64,000 nucleotides of DNA from Pseudomonas umsongensis (GCF_002236105.1 NZ_NIWU01000003.1:64501-128500), one strand, 5' to 3'; counted from the stretch's first letter, positions 8,330 through 17,008 are shown. Translations and numbers: made by a program. Notes: generated from the sequence alone by a model not told the origin.

Positions 8330-9474
8330 CAACTCATCTCCATGAAAAACAGTGCGGCCACGGCATCGAGCACGATCACCACGAAAATCGACTGCACCAC
8401 GCTGGACGTGGTGTGAGCGCCGACGGACTCCGCACTGCCGCTGACTTTAAAGCCTTCCAGGCAACCGATCGCTGCAATGAGAAACGCGAAGATCGGCGCT
8501 TTGACGATCCCCACCAGAAAGTGCTGGACGCCGATGTCCGATTGCAGCAGCGACAGAAACATCGCTGGCGAAATATCCAGCGCTACTGCGCAAACGACGC
8601 CGCCACCGATAATCCCCGAGACCATCGCCAGAAAGGTCAGCATTGGCAAGGCGACCAGCAACGCCAGGACCCTCGGCACCACCAGCAACTCGATCGGGTC
8701 GAGGCCCAGGGTGCGAATGGCGTCGATTTCCTCGTTGGCCTTCATCGAGCCGATTTGCGCGGTGAACGCACTGGCGGTGCGCCCAGCCATCAGGATTGCG
8801 GTCAGAAGCACACCGAATTCGCGCAAGAAGGCAAACGCCACCAAGTCCACCGTGAACACACTGGCGCCGAACGTGGTCAACACCGTCGCCCCGAGAAAGG
8901 CCACCACGGCGCCCACCAGAAAGGTCAGCAGTGCAACGATGGGCGCGGCGTCGAGACCGGTCTGTTCGATGTGCGCCACCATCGGCGTGATGCGCCAGCG
9001 GCTGGGGCGAAACAGACCACGCACGATGGTTTCCAGAATCAGGCCGACGAACCCCAACAATTGCAGGGTGTCCTGCCAGACCGCGTCCACCGCGCGGCCG
9101 ATGCGGGTCAGCAATTGAATGCCGACGCTGATTTCCGGCTCCTTGAGCGGCACGCAGAAATCCGTCATCGACTGATAGACGGTTTGCAACAACGCGCGGT
9201 CGGCAGTGGAGAGGGTGCAATCGGGATGTTCGGCGGATCGACCCAGGCGCTCGGAACCCAACAGTTCCACCAGCAGCGAGGCGCCGGCCGTATCAAGGGC
9301 CCCGAGGCCATTGAGGTCGATATGGGTGCTGTCGTCGTACTGGCCTTCGAGCTTTTCACTCAGGTGCTTGAGGTCGGCGTAATGGGCAAGCGTCCAGTCT
9401 CCCGTCACCCGAATCTGAGGCGGGGAGTGCGAGGTGTCCAATTGGGCATTGCCGGCCACTGTGCTGCTTGTCAT
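8326..9474 (-). CDS. MlaE-family lipid ABC permease with N-terminal STAS domain
   Basis: The 382-residue protein joins two modules. Residues about 18-110 form an STAS/MlaB-like domain (IDLNGLGALDTAGASLLVEL). Residues about 130-382 are an MlaE/YrbE permease with multiple membrane helices and the coupling segment GRTASAFTAQIGSMKANEEI and DAIRTLGLDP. In E. coli the equivalent MlaB and MlaE are separate proteins. It is the first gene of the leftward operon permease-ATPase-MCE-lipoprotein. No MlaC-like periplasmic carrier or MlaA is present. The likely role is phospholipid movement between inner and outer membranes; the direction is not deducible. Confidence 0.92.
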   Translation of the reverse strand: MTSSTVAGNAQLDTSHSPPQIRVTGDWTLAHYADLKHLSEKLEGQYDDSTHIDLNGLGALDTAGASLLVELLGSERLGRSAEHPDCTLSTADRALLQTVYQSMTDFCVPLKEPEISVGIQLLTRIGRAVDAVWQDTLQLLGFVGLILETIVRGLFRPSRWRITPMVAHIEQTGLDAAPIVALLTFLVGAVVAFLGATVLTTFGASVFTVDLVAFAFLREFGVLLTAILMAGRTASAFTAQIGSMKANEEIDAIRTLGLDPIELLVVPRVLALLVALPMLTFLAMVSGIIGGGVVCAVALDISPAMFLSLLQSDIGVQHFLVGIVKAPIFAFLIAAIGCLEGFKVSGSAESVGAHTTSSVVQSIFVVIVLDAVAALFFMEMSW

Positions 9475-9528
9475 AAGCTCCGTGCTTTTTCGGCTATTAC
9501 GCAGAGCTATGTAATAACACGAACTTAC

Positions 9529-10569
9529 TCACTTTTCTTTGACCGGTGTGCTGTCTAATACCTTGAAGCGCAGCACACCGATCAATTGGCCGTCTTCGGT
9601 CAACACCCGCACCTGCCATTTGCCTGCCGGATTGCCAGGAAAATTCTGCTTGTGAGTCCAGGCCCGGTAGCCTTCCTTGCGTCCACCGTGAATATCGAGA
9701 GGGATGCGATCGACCTCTTTGCCGTTGAATTGCCAGACGTGATAAATCCGCTCGTCCAGTCCGCGTGGCGCATTGATCGCCGTGTAGGCATAGAGGCCAC
9801 CGCCGCGAATCTGCTCGGCGCTGACTTCTTCGAGGCTGGCGCCGGGGGTGCGATCCTGCATCTGCGTGCTGATGGCCACGTCGGTCATCCACAGGGTCGC
9901 GGGCGGTACCCACGAACGCAGTACCCAGCCGACACCGCCGATACCCACGGTAATACTCAGGATCGCCAGGGCATTGCGCACGGTGCGGATCGGAAAGATC
10001 GACGCGAGGCTGGGGAACGACAACAGCACGGCGATGCCCAGTGCCCATTTGAAGCTTTGCGAGGTGGTCAGGTGCATGATCACCGGCAATGCGGTGAGGA
10101 GGGCGGCGAACAGGGTCAGGGTGTGCAGCGCCAGGAACGCCCAGCGCCGGGGTGCCAGCCACTTGTAGTAGAGCGGGTCGATGATGGAAATCAGCGCCGC
10201 GATACCCAACAGCCCGGTGAAGAAAAACTGGCCGCTGTTCCACGTCGTGGTGATGAAAAAGAACGGCAGGACGAAGAACAGGCTTTCCTGGTGAATCATC
10301 TGCGTCGCATAACGCAGAAGAGGCTGGGGAATTTCCCGCTTGAAGATTCTGGTGAACAGCTTGGTCAGGCTGTTTTCCAGCATTAGCCAGACCCAGCTGA
10401 TCAGCATGATGGTGGTGATCCAGCTCGCCAGACCCTGCTGGCGATCCACCAGAATGAAGCTGCCGATTCCGGAGATAAAGCCACCGGCCGCGATGACCCC
10501 GGGGTAACGCTTCATCAGCTCGAGGATGCGCTGGACGAAGAGGGTCAGGGTCGGCATTCGGCGGTTCAC
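9529..10569 (-). CDS. DUF5924/DUF2914 membrane protein
   Basis: A 346-residue protein with about seven hydrophobic helices in the first 230 residues and a soluble C-terminal region (about 245-342) matching DUF2914, with the segments YAYTAINAPRGLDERIYHVW and KQNFPGNPAGKWQVRVLTEDG. The N-terminal membrane part fits DUF5924. The function of both is unknown; the beta-rich DUF2914 module is probably periplasmic and the Trp/Arg-rich pattern hints at ligand or glycan binding, which is inference only. It lies between the Mla-type operon and the M16 peptidase, all leftward, with 52- and 54-base gaps. Confidence 0.82.
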   Translation of the reverse strand: MNRRMPTLTLFVQRILELMKRYPGVIAAGGFISGIGSFILVDRQQGLASWITTIMLISWVWLMLENSLTKLFTRIFKREIPQPLLRYATQMIHQESLFFVLPFFFITTTWNSGQFFFTGLLGIAALISIIDPLYYKWLAPRRWAFLALHTLTLFAALLTALPVIMHLTTSQSFKWALGIAVLLSFPSLASIFPIRTVRNALAILSITVGIGGVGWVLRSWVPPATLWMTDVAISTQMQDRTPGASLEEVSAEQIRGGGLYAYTAINAPRGLDERIYHVWQFNGKEVDRIPLDIHGGRKEGYRAWTHKQNFPGNPAGKWQVRVLTEDGQLIGVLRFKVLDSTPVKEK

Positions 10570-10621
10570 ATTAGTCGTAGGAAAAATCCCTGACAGGTTA
10601 CCGCCTCATCAGCGAAAGTGC

Positions 10622-11998
10622 TTACTTTCTGCGATGAAAACGCCACGCCGCCAGGCTCAGCAGCAACAATCCCGACAACCCGGCGATCATCCACATCAAT
10701 TGGTCATAACTCACCAACGGTTTTTCGATCCGCACATAGCCCGGTTGCAAGAGCAATTCGCGCATGGCCTTGTTCGCTTGCGCCAGCGTGACGGCTTGCA
10801 ATTCCCTGACCGGGTTGGCGAAACGGCCGTCTGCATAGTCTCCCAAGGAACTCCAGTAGTAATCGGCCAGGGCGCTGTTGCCTTGAACGGCCCACGACTG
10901 GCGGGCGATGGCGGCCTGTTTGAGGCGATTGAAGGTCTCGGCGTTGAGACCATCCTTGAGCAAACCGGCCTTCAGCTCATCCAGCACCTCTTGCGCTTCG
11001 GCCACGTCGTCGCGATCCAGGTCGGCATTCAGGCTCATGAAGCCAACGCCGCCAAACACCTCACGCTCGGCCCAGGGACCATAGGACAAGCTGTGCGCCA
11101 GGCGCAGTTGGCGATAGAGTGCCCAGTCCAGATAGTCCTTGAGCAGGTCGAAGGTTTCGTCGTGCTGATTGTCCAGCACCGGCTCCGGAACCAGCCAGTG
11201 CAGCTTGGCCCCACCACCGACGAAGCCGCGAATCAGGTTGCGCTCATGGGCCGCGCTGGCCTGGATTTGTGGCAGGGGCGGGTGCTCTGTCGGGTCGATG
11301 GCGGTCAGCGCGCCATAAGCCCGATCCAGATAGGCCGGCAGCAAGCGGTCGAGGTCGCCGACGACAATCAGCGTCATGTTGTTGGGCGCGTACCAGCCCT
11401 TGCGCACGTTCTCCAGCTGTTCGCGGGTCAGGTGATGGACTTGCGCACGCTCAGGGCATTTGAGGCCCAGTTCCACGGCCAGTTGTTTGCTGGCGGTATT
11501 GCCCAGGTCCTGTCGATCCAGCCAGCGTTGCAGGTGGGTGTAGTGGCCACCATCTTCACGCTCGACCACTTGCTTGGCGGCGTGGATGGCGTCGTCGTCG
11601 AAATGAGTCTGCGTCAGCAACGCCAGCAGCAGATCGAGCACCTTGCGCTGGTTTTTCGCCGGGGCCTCGATCACAAAGGTGGTGTCGGCGTTGCTGGTGA
11701 AAGCATTCCACTCGCCACCCAGCGCCTGCATGCGCTCCTCCAGGCCGCCTTCACCGCTGGCGTCGATGCCGCTGAACAGCAGGTGTTCGAGCAGGTGTGG
11801 CAGTTCTTTATCGGCGCAACCGAAATCATCCAGGCCTACCCCGACCACCAACCGGATCGCCACGTGGCCGCGCTCAGGGGCGGGCTTGAGCACCAACTGC
11901 AAACCGTTGCGCAGGGTGTAGCCTTCGACCTGGAAGCGATCCAGGGCAAACGAAGGGAATGAGCCAAGCAACAGACAGGCGAACAACAGACAACGCAT
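10622..11998 (-). CDS. M16 family zinc metallopeptidase with signal peptide and C-terminal membrane anchor
   Basis: 458 residues. A cleavable signal MRCLLFACLLLGSFPSFA is followed by an M16 domain with the inverted zinc motif HLLEH (68-72) and the downstream acidic ligand near E146/E148 (VVEREDGG). The second half is the M16 C-terminal domain (SYGPWAEREVFGGVGF). The end has a hydrophobic helix (about 430-452) followed by RFHRRK, so the enzyme should be tethered to the inner membrane facing the periplasm. I chose ATG 11998 because the upstream in-frame extension runs through a REP palindrome pair. The substrate is unknown. Confidence 0.88.
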   Translation of the reverse strand: MRCLLFACLLLGSFPSFALDRFQVEGYTLRNGLQLVLKPAPERGHVAIRLVVGVGLDDFGCADKELPHLLEHLLFSGIDASGEGGLEERMQALGGEWNAFTSNADTTFVIEAPAKNQRKVLDLLLALLTQTHFDDDAIHAAKQVVEREDGGHYTHLQRWLDRQDLGNTASKQLAVELGLKCPERAQVHHLTREQLENVRKGWYAPNNMTLIVVGDLDRLLPAYLDRAYGALTAIDPTEHPPLPQIQASAAHERNLIRGFVGGGAKLHWLVPEPVLDNQHDETFDLLKDYLDWALYRQLRLAHSLSYGPWAEREVFGGVGFMSLNADLDRDDVAEAQEVLDELKAGLLKDGLNAETFNRLKQAAIARQSWAVQGNSALADYYWSSLGDYADGRFANPVRELQAVTLAQANKAMRELLLQPGYVRIEKPLVSYDQLMWMIAGLSGLLLLSLAAWRFHRRK

Positions 11999-12048
11999 AA
12001 CGAGCTTCCATACGGCTGATTGGAGATCCGTGTCGCTTTCCAGGCAGC

Positions 12049-12116
12049 CATCGCGAGCAGGCTCGCTCCCACAGAGGCTTCTCAAATCAACTGTGGGGGC
12101 GAGCCTGCTCGCGATG
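12049..12116. repeat. REP palindrome pair (REPIN)
   Basis: Inverted copies CATCGCGAGCAGGCTCGCTC and GGGCGAGCCTGCTCGCGATG with about 16 bases between. It lies between the M16 peptidase start and the end of the Na/Pi transporter gene, both leftward. Confidence 0.9.
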
Positions 12117-12164
12117 ATCTTGAACCCGAAACCAATGTTACTGACTGACCACCGTGCCAGACGT

Positions 12165-13823
12165 TCAAGGCGAATGCGTGATGTCAGCCAAATCGTCGAC
12201 GGCCAGCGCCCCAGTGTCGGAAGTTTCCAGCACCACATAGGCACTGCTGCAAAACAGCGAATTCAAACGCTTCATGTCGGCAATCAACTCCAGGTGCAGC
12301 GAACTGGTCTCGATACTTTGCACGATCTTACGTTGCAAACGACTGACATGCGCGTGGGCCAGGCGGCGTTCCTGTGCGCGAAAGCGACGTTTCTCACGCA
12401 GTAACTGGCGGGCACTTTCCTTGTCGGCACTCAGGAAAACCGACAAGCCCAGGCGCAGGTTGGAGATCAACTGGCTGTGCAGCCCGGCCAACTCTTCCAG
12501 ACCCACTTCGGAAAACGACCGGCGCTGGGAGGTTTTCTGTTGCTGGACTTTGCGCAGCATGCGCTCGATCAAGTCACTGGCAAGCTTGAGGTTGATCGCC
12601 AGTTCGATGATTTCCGCCCAGCGCCGGCTGTCCTGGTCACTCAAGTCTTCCCGGGGCATTTGCGCCAGGTACAGCTTGATCGCACTGTAGAGCGCCTCCA
12701 CGTCATCACTCAGACGACGCACCTCCTGGGTCACTGCAGTTTGCTTGCCGTGCAGCACGTCGAGCATGGCTTCCAGCATGTTGTCGATCAGATCGCCCAT
12801 GCGCAGGGTTTCCCGGGCCGCGTTGGCCAATGCCAGGCTTGGCGTGACCAATGCTGTCGGGTCAAGGTGCCGGGGTTTGGCCATACCGTTGGTTTGCGGA
12901 CGTTCGGGCAGTATCCACGCACAGAACCTGGCCATCGGCCCGACACTGGGCAGCAGGATCAGGCAACGCGCCGTGTTGTAGAGCAGGTGGAAGCCGATGA
13001 CCATTTCCTGGGGGCTGAAGTCGAGGCTGTCGATCCAGTGCACCAAGGGGTCGAGCACGGGAATGATCAGCAACAGCCCGATCATCTTGTACAACAGGCT
13101 GCCCAGCGCCACCTGGCGGCCGGCGGCGTTCTGCATGCTGGTGCTGAGGAACGCGAGAATGCCGCTGCCGATGTTGGCGCCGATCACCAGGCCGATGGCC
13201 ACCGGCAGGCTGATCACGCTGGCGCCGGCGAGGGTTGCGGTCAGCAGGACCGCCGCCAGGCTGGAGTAGGAAATCATCGCGAACAACGCGCCGACCAGGG
13301 CGTCGAGCAAAATGTCGCCAGTCAGCGAGGCGAAAATCACTTTCACCCCTTGGGCGTGGGTGATCGGCGCGGCTGCTTCGACAATCAGTTGCAGCGCCAG
13401 AATGATCAACCCCAGGCCGATGCTGACCCGGCCCATTTGCCCTAGTCGCGTCTGTTTGCGCGACAGGAAGAAAATCACCCCGAGAAAAATCAGCAGTGGC
13501 GAGAGCCATGACAGATCGAAGGTCAGCACCCGTGCCATCAACGCCGTACCGACATCGGCCCCCAGCATGGTTGCCAGGGCAGGGGTCAGCGCCATCAGGC
13601 CCTGGCCGACAAACGACGTGACGAGCATCGCCGTGGCGTTACTGCTCTGGACCATCGCGGTCACGACGATCCCCGAGATGAACGCCAGCCAGCGCTTGGA
13701 CATGTTCTGGCCGATGACGTGGCGCAGGTTGGAACCGTAGACCCGCAAGATGCCGGTTCGGACGATATGCGTGCCCCAGATCAGCAAGGCCACGGCTGAG
13801 AGCAAATTGAGCAGGGTGAGCAT
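12165..13823 (-). CDS. Na/Pi-cotransporter family protein with PhoU-like C-terminus
   Basis: A 552-residue protein. The N-terminal about 310 residues are a Na+/phosphate cotransporter (NptA/PF02690 type) membrane domain with two inverted repeats. The first has the intact motif MVQSSNATAML (about 58-68). The second is degenerate (MISYSSLAAVLL), where Q-S-S is expected. Residues about 340-530 are helical and PhoU-like. The family is believed to move phosphate, mostly outward, across the inner membrane. It is transcribed alone leftward. A Pho-like half site upstream is unconvincing. Confidence 0.87.
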   Translation of the reverse strand: MLTLLNLLSAVALLIWGTHIVRTGILRVYGSNLRHVIGQNMSKRWLAFISGIVVTAMVQSSNATAMLVTSFVGQGLMALTPALATMLGADVGTALMARVLTFDLSWLSPLLIFLGVIFFLSRKQTRLGQMGRVSIGLGLIILALQLIVEAAAPITHAQGVKVIFASLTGDILLDALVGALFAMISYSSLAAVLLTATLAGASVISLPVAIGLVIGANIGSGILAFLSTSMQNAAGRQVALGSLLYKMIGLLLIIPVLDPLVHWIDSLDFSPQEMVIGFHLLYNTARCLILLPSVGPMARFCAWILPERPQTNGMAKPRHLDPTALVTPSLALANAARETLRMGDLIDNMLEAMLDVLHGKQTAVTQEVRRLSDDVEALYSAIKLYLAQMPREDLSDQDSRRWAEIIELAINLKLASDLIERMLRKVQQQKTSQRRSFSEVGLEELAGLHSQLISNLRLGLSVFLSADKESARQLLREKRRFRAQERRLAHAHVSRLQRKIVQSIETSSLHLELIADMKRLNSLFCSSAYVVLETSDTGALAVDDLADITHSP

Positions 13824-13959
13824 GCTGGCCCCCTGTGGTGGTAGCGCCCCAAAGGAGCAAGTTGGCGGTGCCGCGCGACATTCTACGTTCTGTAATTAAG
13901 CTGTAGTTGGCTAACGGTCTGGGCGCCAGCATCGCATAGCTAAAGAAGCGATTGAAATG

Positions 13960-13980
13960 AAACTGTCATGAAAACAGTTT
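13960..13980. promoter_or_regulatory. Inverted repeat between the Na/Pi transporter start and the terC end
   Basis: AAACTGT-CATGAAA-ACAGTTT: a perfect 7-base inverted repeat with a 7-base spacer, about 140 bases upstream of the leftward transporter. It contains one CTGTCAT element that resembles half a PhoB box, but the second half is poor. It could be an operator or a short hairpin. Confidence 0.25.
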
Positions 13981-13991
13981 GATGCAGACAA

Positions 13992-14017
13992 AAAAGGGGC
14001 CTCTCAAGGCCCCTTTT
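13992..14017 (-). terminator. Rho-independent terminator of terC
   Basis: A perfect 10-base stem AAAAGGGGCC / GGCCCCTTTT with a 6-base loop, 19 bases past the terC stop. On the minus strand it ends in a T-run. Confidence 0.88.
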
Positions 14018-14036
14018 GTTCAGCACAACATTCCAG

Positions 14037-14804
14037 TTACTGCCCCGGAATGTCCTTGCGCAGTTTCACCGGGTCCTGCTGCTTTTTCTTTCTTGCAATG
14101 GCGGTGCGCATCTTGATGTTGATCGCTTCCACCGCCAGCGAGAACGCCATGGCGAAGTAGACGTAGCCTTTTGGCACGTGCACGTCGAAGGATTCGGCGA
14201 TCAGCACCGTACCCACGATCAACAGGAACGACAGCGCGAGCATCTTCAGCGAAGGGTGCTTGTCGATGAACGCGCTGATCGTGCCCGAGGCTAGCATCAT
14301 CACCAACACCGCCACGACAATCGCCGCCACCATGACCGGTACGTGGGAAACCATGCCGACGGCAGTGATCACCGAGTCCAGGGAGAACACGATGTCGATG
14401 ATCGCGATCTGGATGATGGTGTAGAGGAAGTTGCCGCCCTTCATCGAAGGCTCGTCATCGGTTTCGTCTTCACCTTCCAGCGCGTGGTACATCTCTTGCG
14501 AGCTTTTCCACAGCAGGAACAGGCCACCGAAGAACAAGATCAGGTCACGCCCGGAGATACCCTGGCCGAACACTTCGAACAAGTCGGCGGTAAGGCGCAT
14601 GACCCAAGTGATCGACAACAGCAACAGAATCCGCGTGATCATGGCCAGCGCCAGGCCGAAAATCCGGGTGCGCTGTTGCATGTGCTTGGGCATCCGGCTG
14701 ACCAAGATCGAAATCATGATGATGTTATCGATACCCAGGACGATTTCCAGGGCAGTCAGGGTAAAGAAGGCAACCCAGATTTCAGGGTTGGTCAGCCATT
14801 CCAT
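14037..14804 (-). CDS. TerC family integral membrane protein
   Basis: A 255-residue polytopic inner-membrane protein with the family hallmarks EIVLGIDNIIMISILVSRMP (about 20-39) and DIVFSLDSVITAVGM (about 136-150), whose acidic residues are the presumed metal-binding pair. TerC proteins are linked to tellurite resistance and, in several bacteria, to manganese export; which applies here is not known. A basic tail (RKKKQQ) ends the protein. The region upstream shows no yybP-ykoY manganese riboswitch pattern that I can recognise. The gene has its own terminator and sits just below the terminator of the citrate transporter. Confidence 0.92.
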   Translation of the reverse strand: MEWLTNPEIWVAFFTLTALEIVLGIDNIIMISILVSRMPKHMQQRTRIFGLALAMITRILLLLSITWVMRLTADLFEVFGQGISGRDLILFFGGLFLLWKSSQEMYHALEGEDETDDEPSMKGGNFLYTIIQIAIIDIVFSLDSVITAVGMVSHVPVMVAAIVVAVLVMMLASGTISAFIDKHPSLKMLALSFLLIVGTVLIAESFDVHVPKGYVYFAMAFSLAVEAINIKMRTAIARKKKQQDPVKLRKDIPGQ

Positions 14805-14832
14805 GTGTATTCCTTTGAGCGATTGTTAAACC

Positions 14833-14870
14833 AAAAAGGGCCCCGACTTCAAACCGCGAAGCCTGGACCC
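14833..14870 (-). terminator. Rho-independent terminator of the CitMHS gene
   Basis: On the minus strand GGGTCCAGGCTTC pairs with GAAGTCGGGGCCC (with a few mismatches), then TTTTT. It lies 20 bases past the citrate transporter stop and 28 bases upstream of terC. Confidence 0.78.
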
Positions 14871-14889
14871 GAAATGGTGAGTCTTGGGC

Positions 14890-16197
14890 TTATAGAGTGC
14901 TGAACAGCGGAAAAATCCCCATCAGCAATGCGGCAACCAGTATGCACATGCAAACCAGCACTGCCCACTTCAGGGTGAAGCGCTGGTGATCACCAAAATC
15001 GATGCCAGCCAGGGCCACCAAGAGGTAAGTCGATGGTACCAGCGGGCTCAACAAGTGGACGGGCTGACCGACGATCGAGGCACGTGCCATTTCCACCGCG
15101 GTAATACCGTAATGGCTGGCGGCTTCGGCCAGTACCGGCAACACGCCGTAATAAAATGCATCATTCGACATGAAGAAGGTGAATGGCATGCTCACCAACG
15201 CCGTGATCACTGCCAGGTATGGGCCGAGGAAGTCTGGAATCACCGACAGCAGGCTTTTGGACATGGCATCGACCATGCCTGTGCCCGACAGGATACCGGT
15301 GAAGATACCCGCGGCAAAGATTAGCCCGACCACCGCCAGTACGCTACCAGCGTGGGCCGCGACGCGATCCTTCTGCTGTTGCAGGCACGGGTAGTTGACG
15401 ATCATCGCGATACTGAACGCCACCATGAACAGCACCGGCAGCGGCAACAGGCCGGCGATCAGGGTGCACATCAGGACCAGGGTCAGGGCGCCGTTGAACC
15501 AGATCAAGCTTGGCCGACGTGCATCCGGGAATTGCGAAACGGTGATCTCGCTGTGATCCACCTCATCACCGACCAGATGCAACTCTCCCAGACGCGCACG
15601 TTCACGTTTGCCGTAGAAGTAGGCAATGGCAAGGATGGCCAGGACACCGGCGGCCATCGCGGGAATCATCGGCACGAAGATGGCCGATGGATCGACGTGC
15701 AGCGCACTGGCGGCACGGGCGGTCGGGCCACCCCACGGAGTCATGTTCATCACGCCACCGGCGAGGATGATCAAGCCGGCCATGATCCGCGGGCTCATGC
15801 CGATACGGCTGTAGAGCGGCAGCATGGCGGCCACGCAGATCATGTAGGTGGTCGCGCCGTCACCGTCGAGGGAAACGACGAGCGCCAGGACGGCGGTACC
15901 CACCGACACTTTCAACGGGTCGCCCTTGACCATTTTGAGGATCTTGCGCACGGCCGGGTCAAACAGGCCGGAGTCGATCATCAGGGCAAAATAGAGAATC
16001 GCGAACATCAGCATCACGCCGGTTGGCGCGAGCTTGGTAATGCCTTCGAGCATCATCGGGCCGATTTTCGGGCCGAAACCGCCAAACAAGGCGAAAACGA
16101 TCGGGATGATGATCAAGGCGATCAACGCGGACAGGCGCTTGGTCATGATCAGGAACATGAACGTGATGACCATGGCGAAGCCAAGGAAAGTCAGCAT
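14890..16197 (-). CDS. CitMHS family citrate-metal:proton symporter
   Basis: A 435-residue inner-membrane transporter with about 12 helices. Family segments visible are SLDGDGATTYMICVAAMLPL (about 108-127), GGVMNMTPWGGPTARAASAL (about 147-166) and MSNDAFYYGVLPVLAEAA (about 341-358). The CitMHS family takes up citrate complexed to Mg2+ or other divalent ions with protons. The gene is single, leftward, ends at its own terminator, and has a 130-base leader that carries an AAACAACAACAA motif and a 26-codon ORF. That leader suggests post-transcriptional carbon catabolite repression by Hfq/Crc (inference). Confidence 0.92.
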   Translation of the reverse strand: MLTFLGFAMVITFMFLIMTKRLSALIALIIIPIVFALFGGFGPKIGPMMLEGITKLAPTGVMLMFAILYFALMIDSGLFDPAVRKILKMVKGDPLKVSVGTAVLALVVSLDGDGATTYMICVAAMLPLYSRIGMSPRIMAGLIILAGGVMNMTPWGGPTARAASALHVDPSAIFVPMIPAMAAGVLAILAIAYFYGKRERARLGELHLVGDEVDHSEITVSQFPDARRPSLIWFNGALTLVLMCTLIAGLLPLPVLFMVAFSIAMIVNYPCLQQQKDRVAAHAGSVLAVVGLIFAAGIFTGILSGTGMVDAMSKSLLSVIPDFLGPYLAVITALVSMPFTFFMSNDAFYYGVLPVLAEAASHYGITAVEMARASIVGQPVHLLSPLVPSTYLLVALAGIDFGDHQRFTLKWAVLVCMCILVAALLMGIFPLFSTL

Positions 16198-16248
16198 GGG
16201 AATACTCCAGGCGTAGCGCGGCTAGGGAAATGGGCGGATCGGATGGGA

Positions 16249-16329
16249 TCAGCGCAGAACGGGAAGCACGAGACGTACGGGCGGAGTTGCAGCGAAGCGG
16301 CGGATAGAAGAGGACATCAGGGTCACCAT
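16249..16329 (-). CDS. Putative 26-residue leader ORF ahead of the citrate transporter
   Basis: ATG at 16329 opens a 26-codon frame (MVTLMSSSIRRFAATPPVRL then VLPVLR) ending 51 bases before the CitMHS start. No clear Shine-Dalgarno is present; instead the AAACAACAACAA motif abuts the ATG. The peptide is basic and has no recognised family. It could be a chance ORF; conservation of the frame in relatives would decide. Confidence 0.25.
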   Translation of the reverse strand: MVTLMSSSIRRFAATPPVRLVLPVLR

Positions 16330-16340
16330 TGTTGTTGTTT
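16329..16340 (-). promoter_or_regulatory. AAACAACAACAA motif, candidate Hfq/Crc (catabolite repression) site
   Basis: On the minus strand AAACAACAACAA is followed by TGG. It contains the AANAANAA pattern bound by Hfq with Crc in Pseudomonas catabolite repression. Known targets are often substrate transporters, and citrate uptake is a plausible one. It lies about 130 bases upstream of the transporter start, farther than most sites, which usually overlap the ribosome site. The rest of 16198-16606 holds a REP pair at 16511-16573 and no other gene. Confidence 0.4.
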
Positions 16341-16510
16341 AATGGGCTGGGCGAACAATCGAACATTCGCTTTAGCCAACCGGTCTGTTGCCGGCAGTGA
16401 GGGCGATCCTAATCGTGGAAGCTTTCAGCCAGCTTTCGCCGATGAAAGCATTGACCGGATGTGCAACCGGTCGTCGGACCGGGGCAGAGAGGGGAAACCG
16501 AGTTGTGCCC

Positions 16511-16573
16511 TTCGCGAGCAGGCTCGATCCCACAATGATTTTGATCCCCTGTGGGAGCGAGCCTGCTCGCGAA
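16511..16573. repeat. REP palindrome pair (REPIN)
   Basis: Inverted copies TTCGCGAGCAGGCTCGATCC and GGAGCGAGCCTGCTCGCGAA, about 15 bases apart, between the divergent CitMHS and GFA genes. The left copy differs from the right by one base in the arm. Confidence 0.9.
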
Positions 16574-16606
16574 GACGCCAGTGAAAACGCATCCGGAGGA
16601 AAAGGA

Positions 16607-17008
16607 ATGGTCGACTTTCACACAGGCGGATGCCACTGCGGACAACTGCGATATCAATTCAGCGGGCCTTTACACGATATCGCCCATTGCCATTGCTCGA
16701 TTTGCCGGCGGGTCAGCGGCGGGATCGTGACCACCTGGATCACTGTGCCGGCGACAACCTTTCAATGGCTAGCGGGAAAACCGGCGCGGTACGACTCTTC
16801 GCCAACCTGCGCGCGCTATTTTTGCGGCAACTGTGGGGCGCAACTGGCATTGGAGACTCACCTGAGCCCGGGCAGCATCGACGTGACCATCGCCACCCTC
16901 GATCACCCGGAGCGGGCCCCGGCCGAACGCCACATCTGGACCGACAGCCGCCTGCCGTGGTTGCATCTGGATGAGCATTTACCGGGCGAAGCCGAAGAAA
17001 CACTCTGA
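16607..17008 (+). CDS. GFA family (glutathione-dependent formaldehyde-activating-like) zinc protein
   Basis: A 133-residue protein with the GFA/CENP-V fold cysteines: GGCHCGQLRY (C9, C11), HCHCSICRR (C28, C30, C33) and YFCGNCGAQL (C73, C76). These bind two zinc ions. The original family member binds glutathione and helps formaldehyde oxidation, but most homologues have no proven activity. I chose ATG 16607 because GGAGGAAAAGG lies just upstream and the protein then starts near the first zinc ligand. The stop is directly adjacent to the stop of the convergent next gene. Confidence 0.9.
   Translation: MVDFHTGGCHCGQLRYQFSGPLHDIAHCHCSICRRVSGGIVTTWITVPATTFQWLAGKPARYDSSPTCARYFCGNCGAQLALETHLSPGSIDVTIATLDHPERAPAERHIWTDSRLPWLHLDEHLPGEAEETL

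Noticed and set aside
11999..12244. N-terminal extension of the M16 peptidase
   Set aside because: The extension runs across a REP palindrome pair; the internal ATG at 11998 starts a perfect signal peptide.
13954..13967. Pho box upstream of the Na/Pi transporter
   Set aside because: Only one half (CTGTCAT) is good; the other is TTGAAAT, and the orientation does not suit the leftward gene.
14805..14889. yybP-ykoY manganese riboswitch upstream of terC
   Set aside because: The 85-base gap is filled by the terminator of the upstream gene and shows none of the riboswitch's conserved loops.
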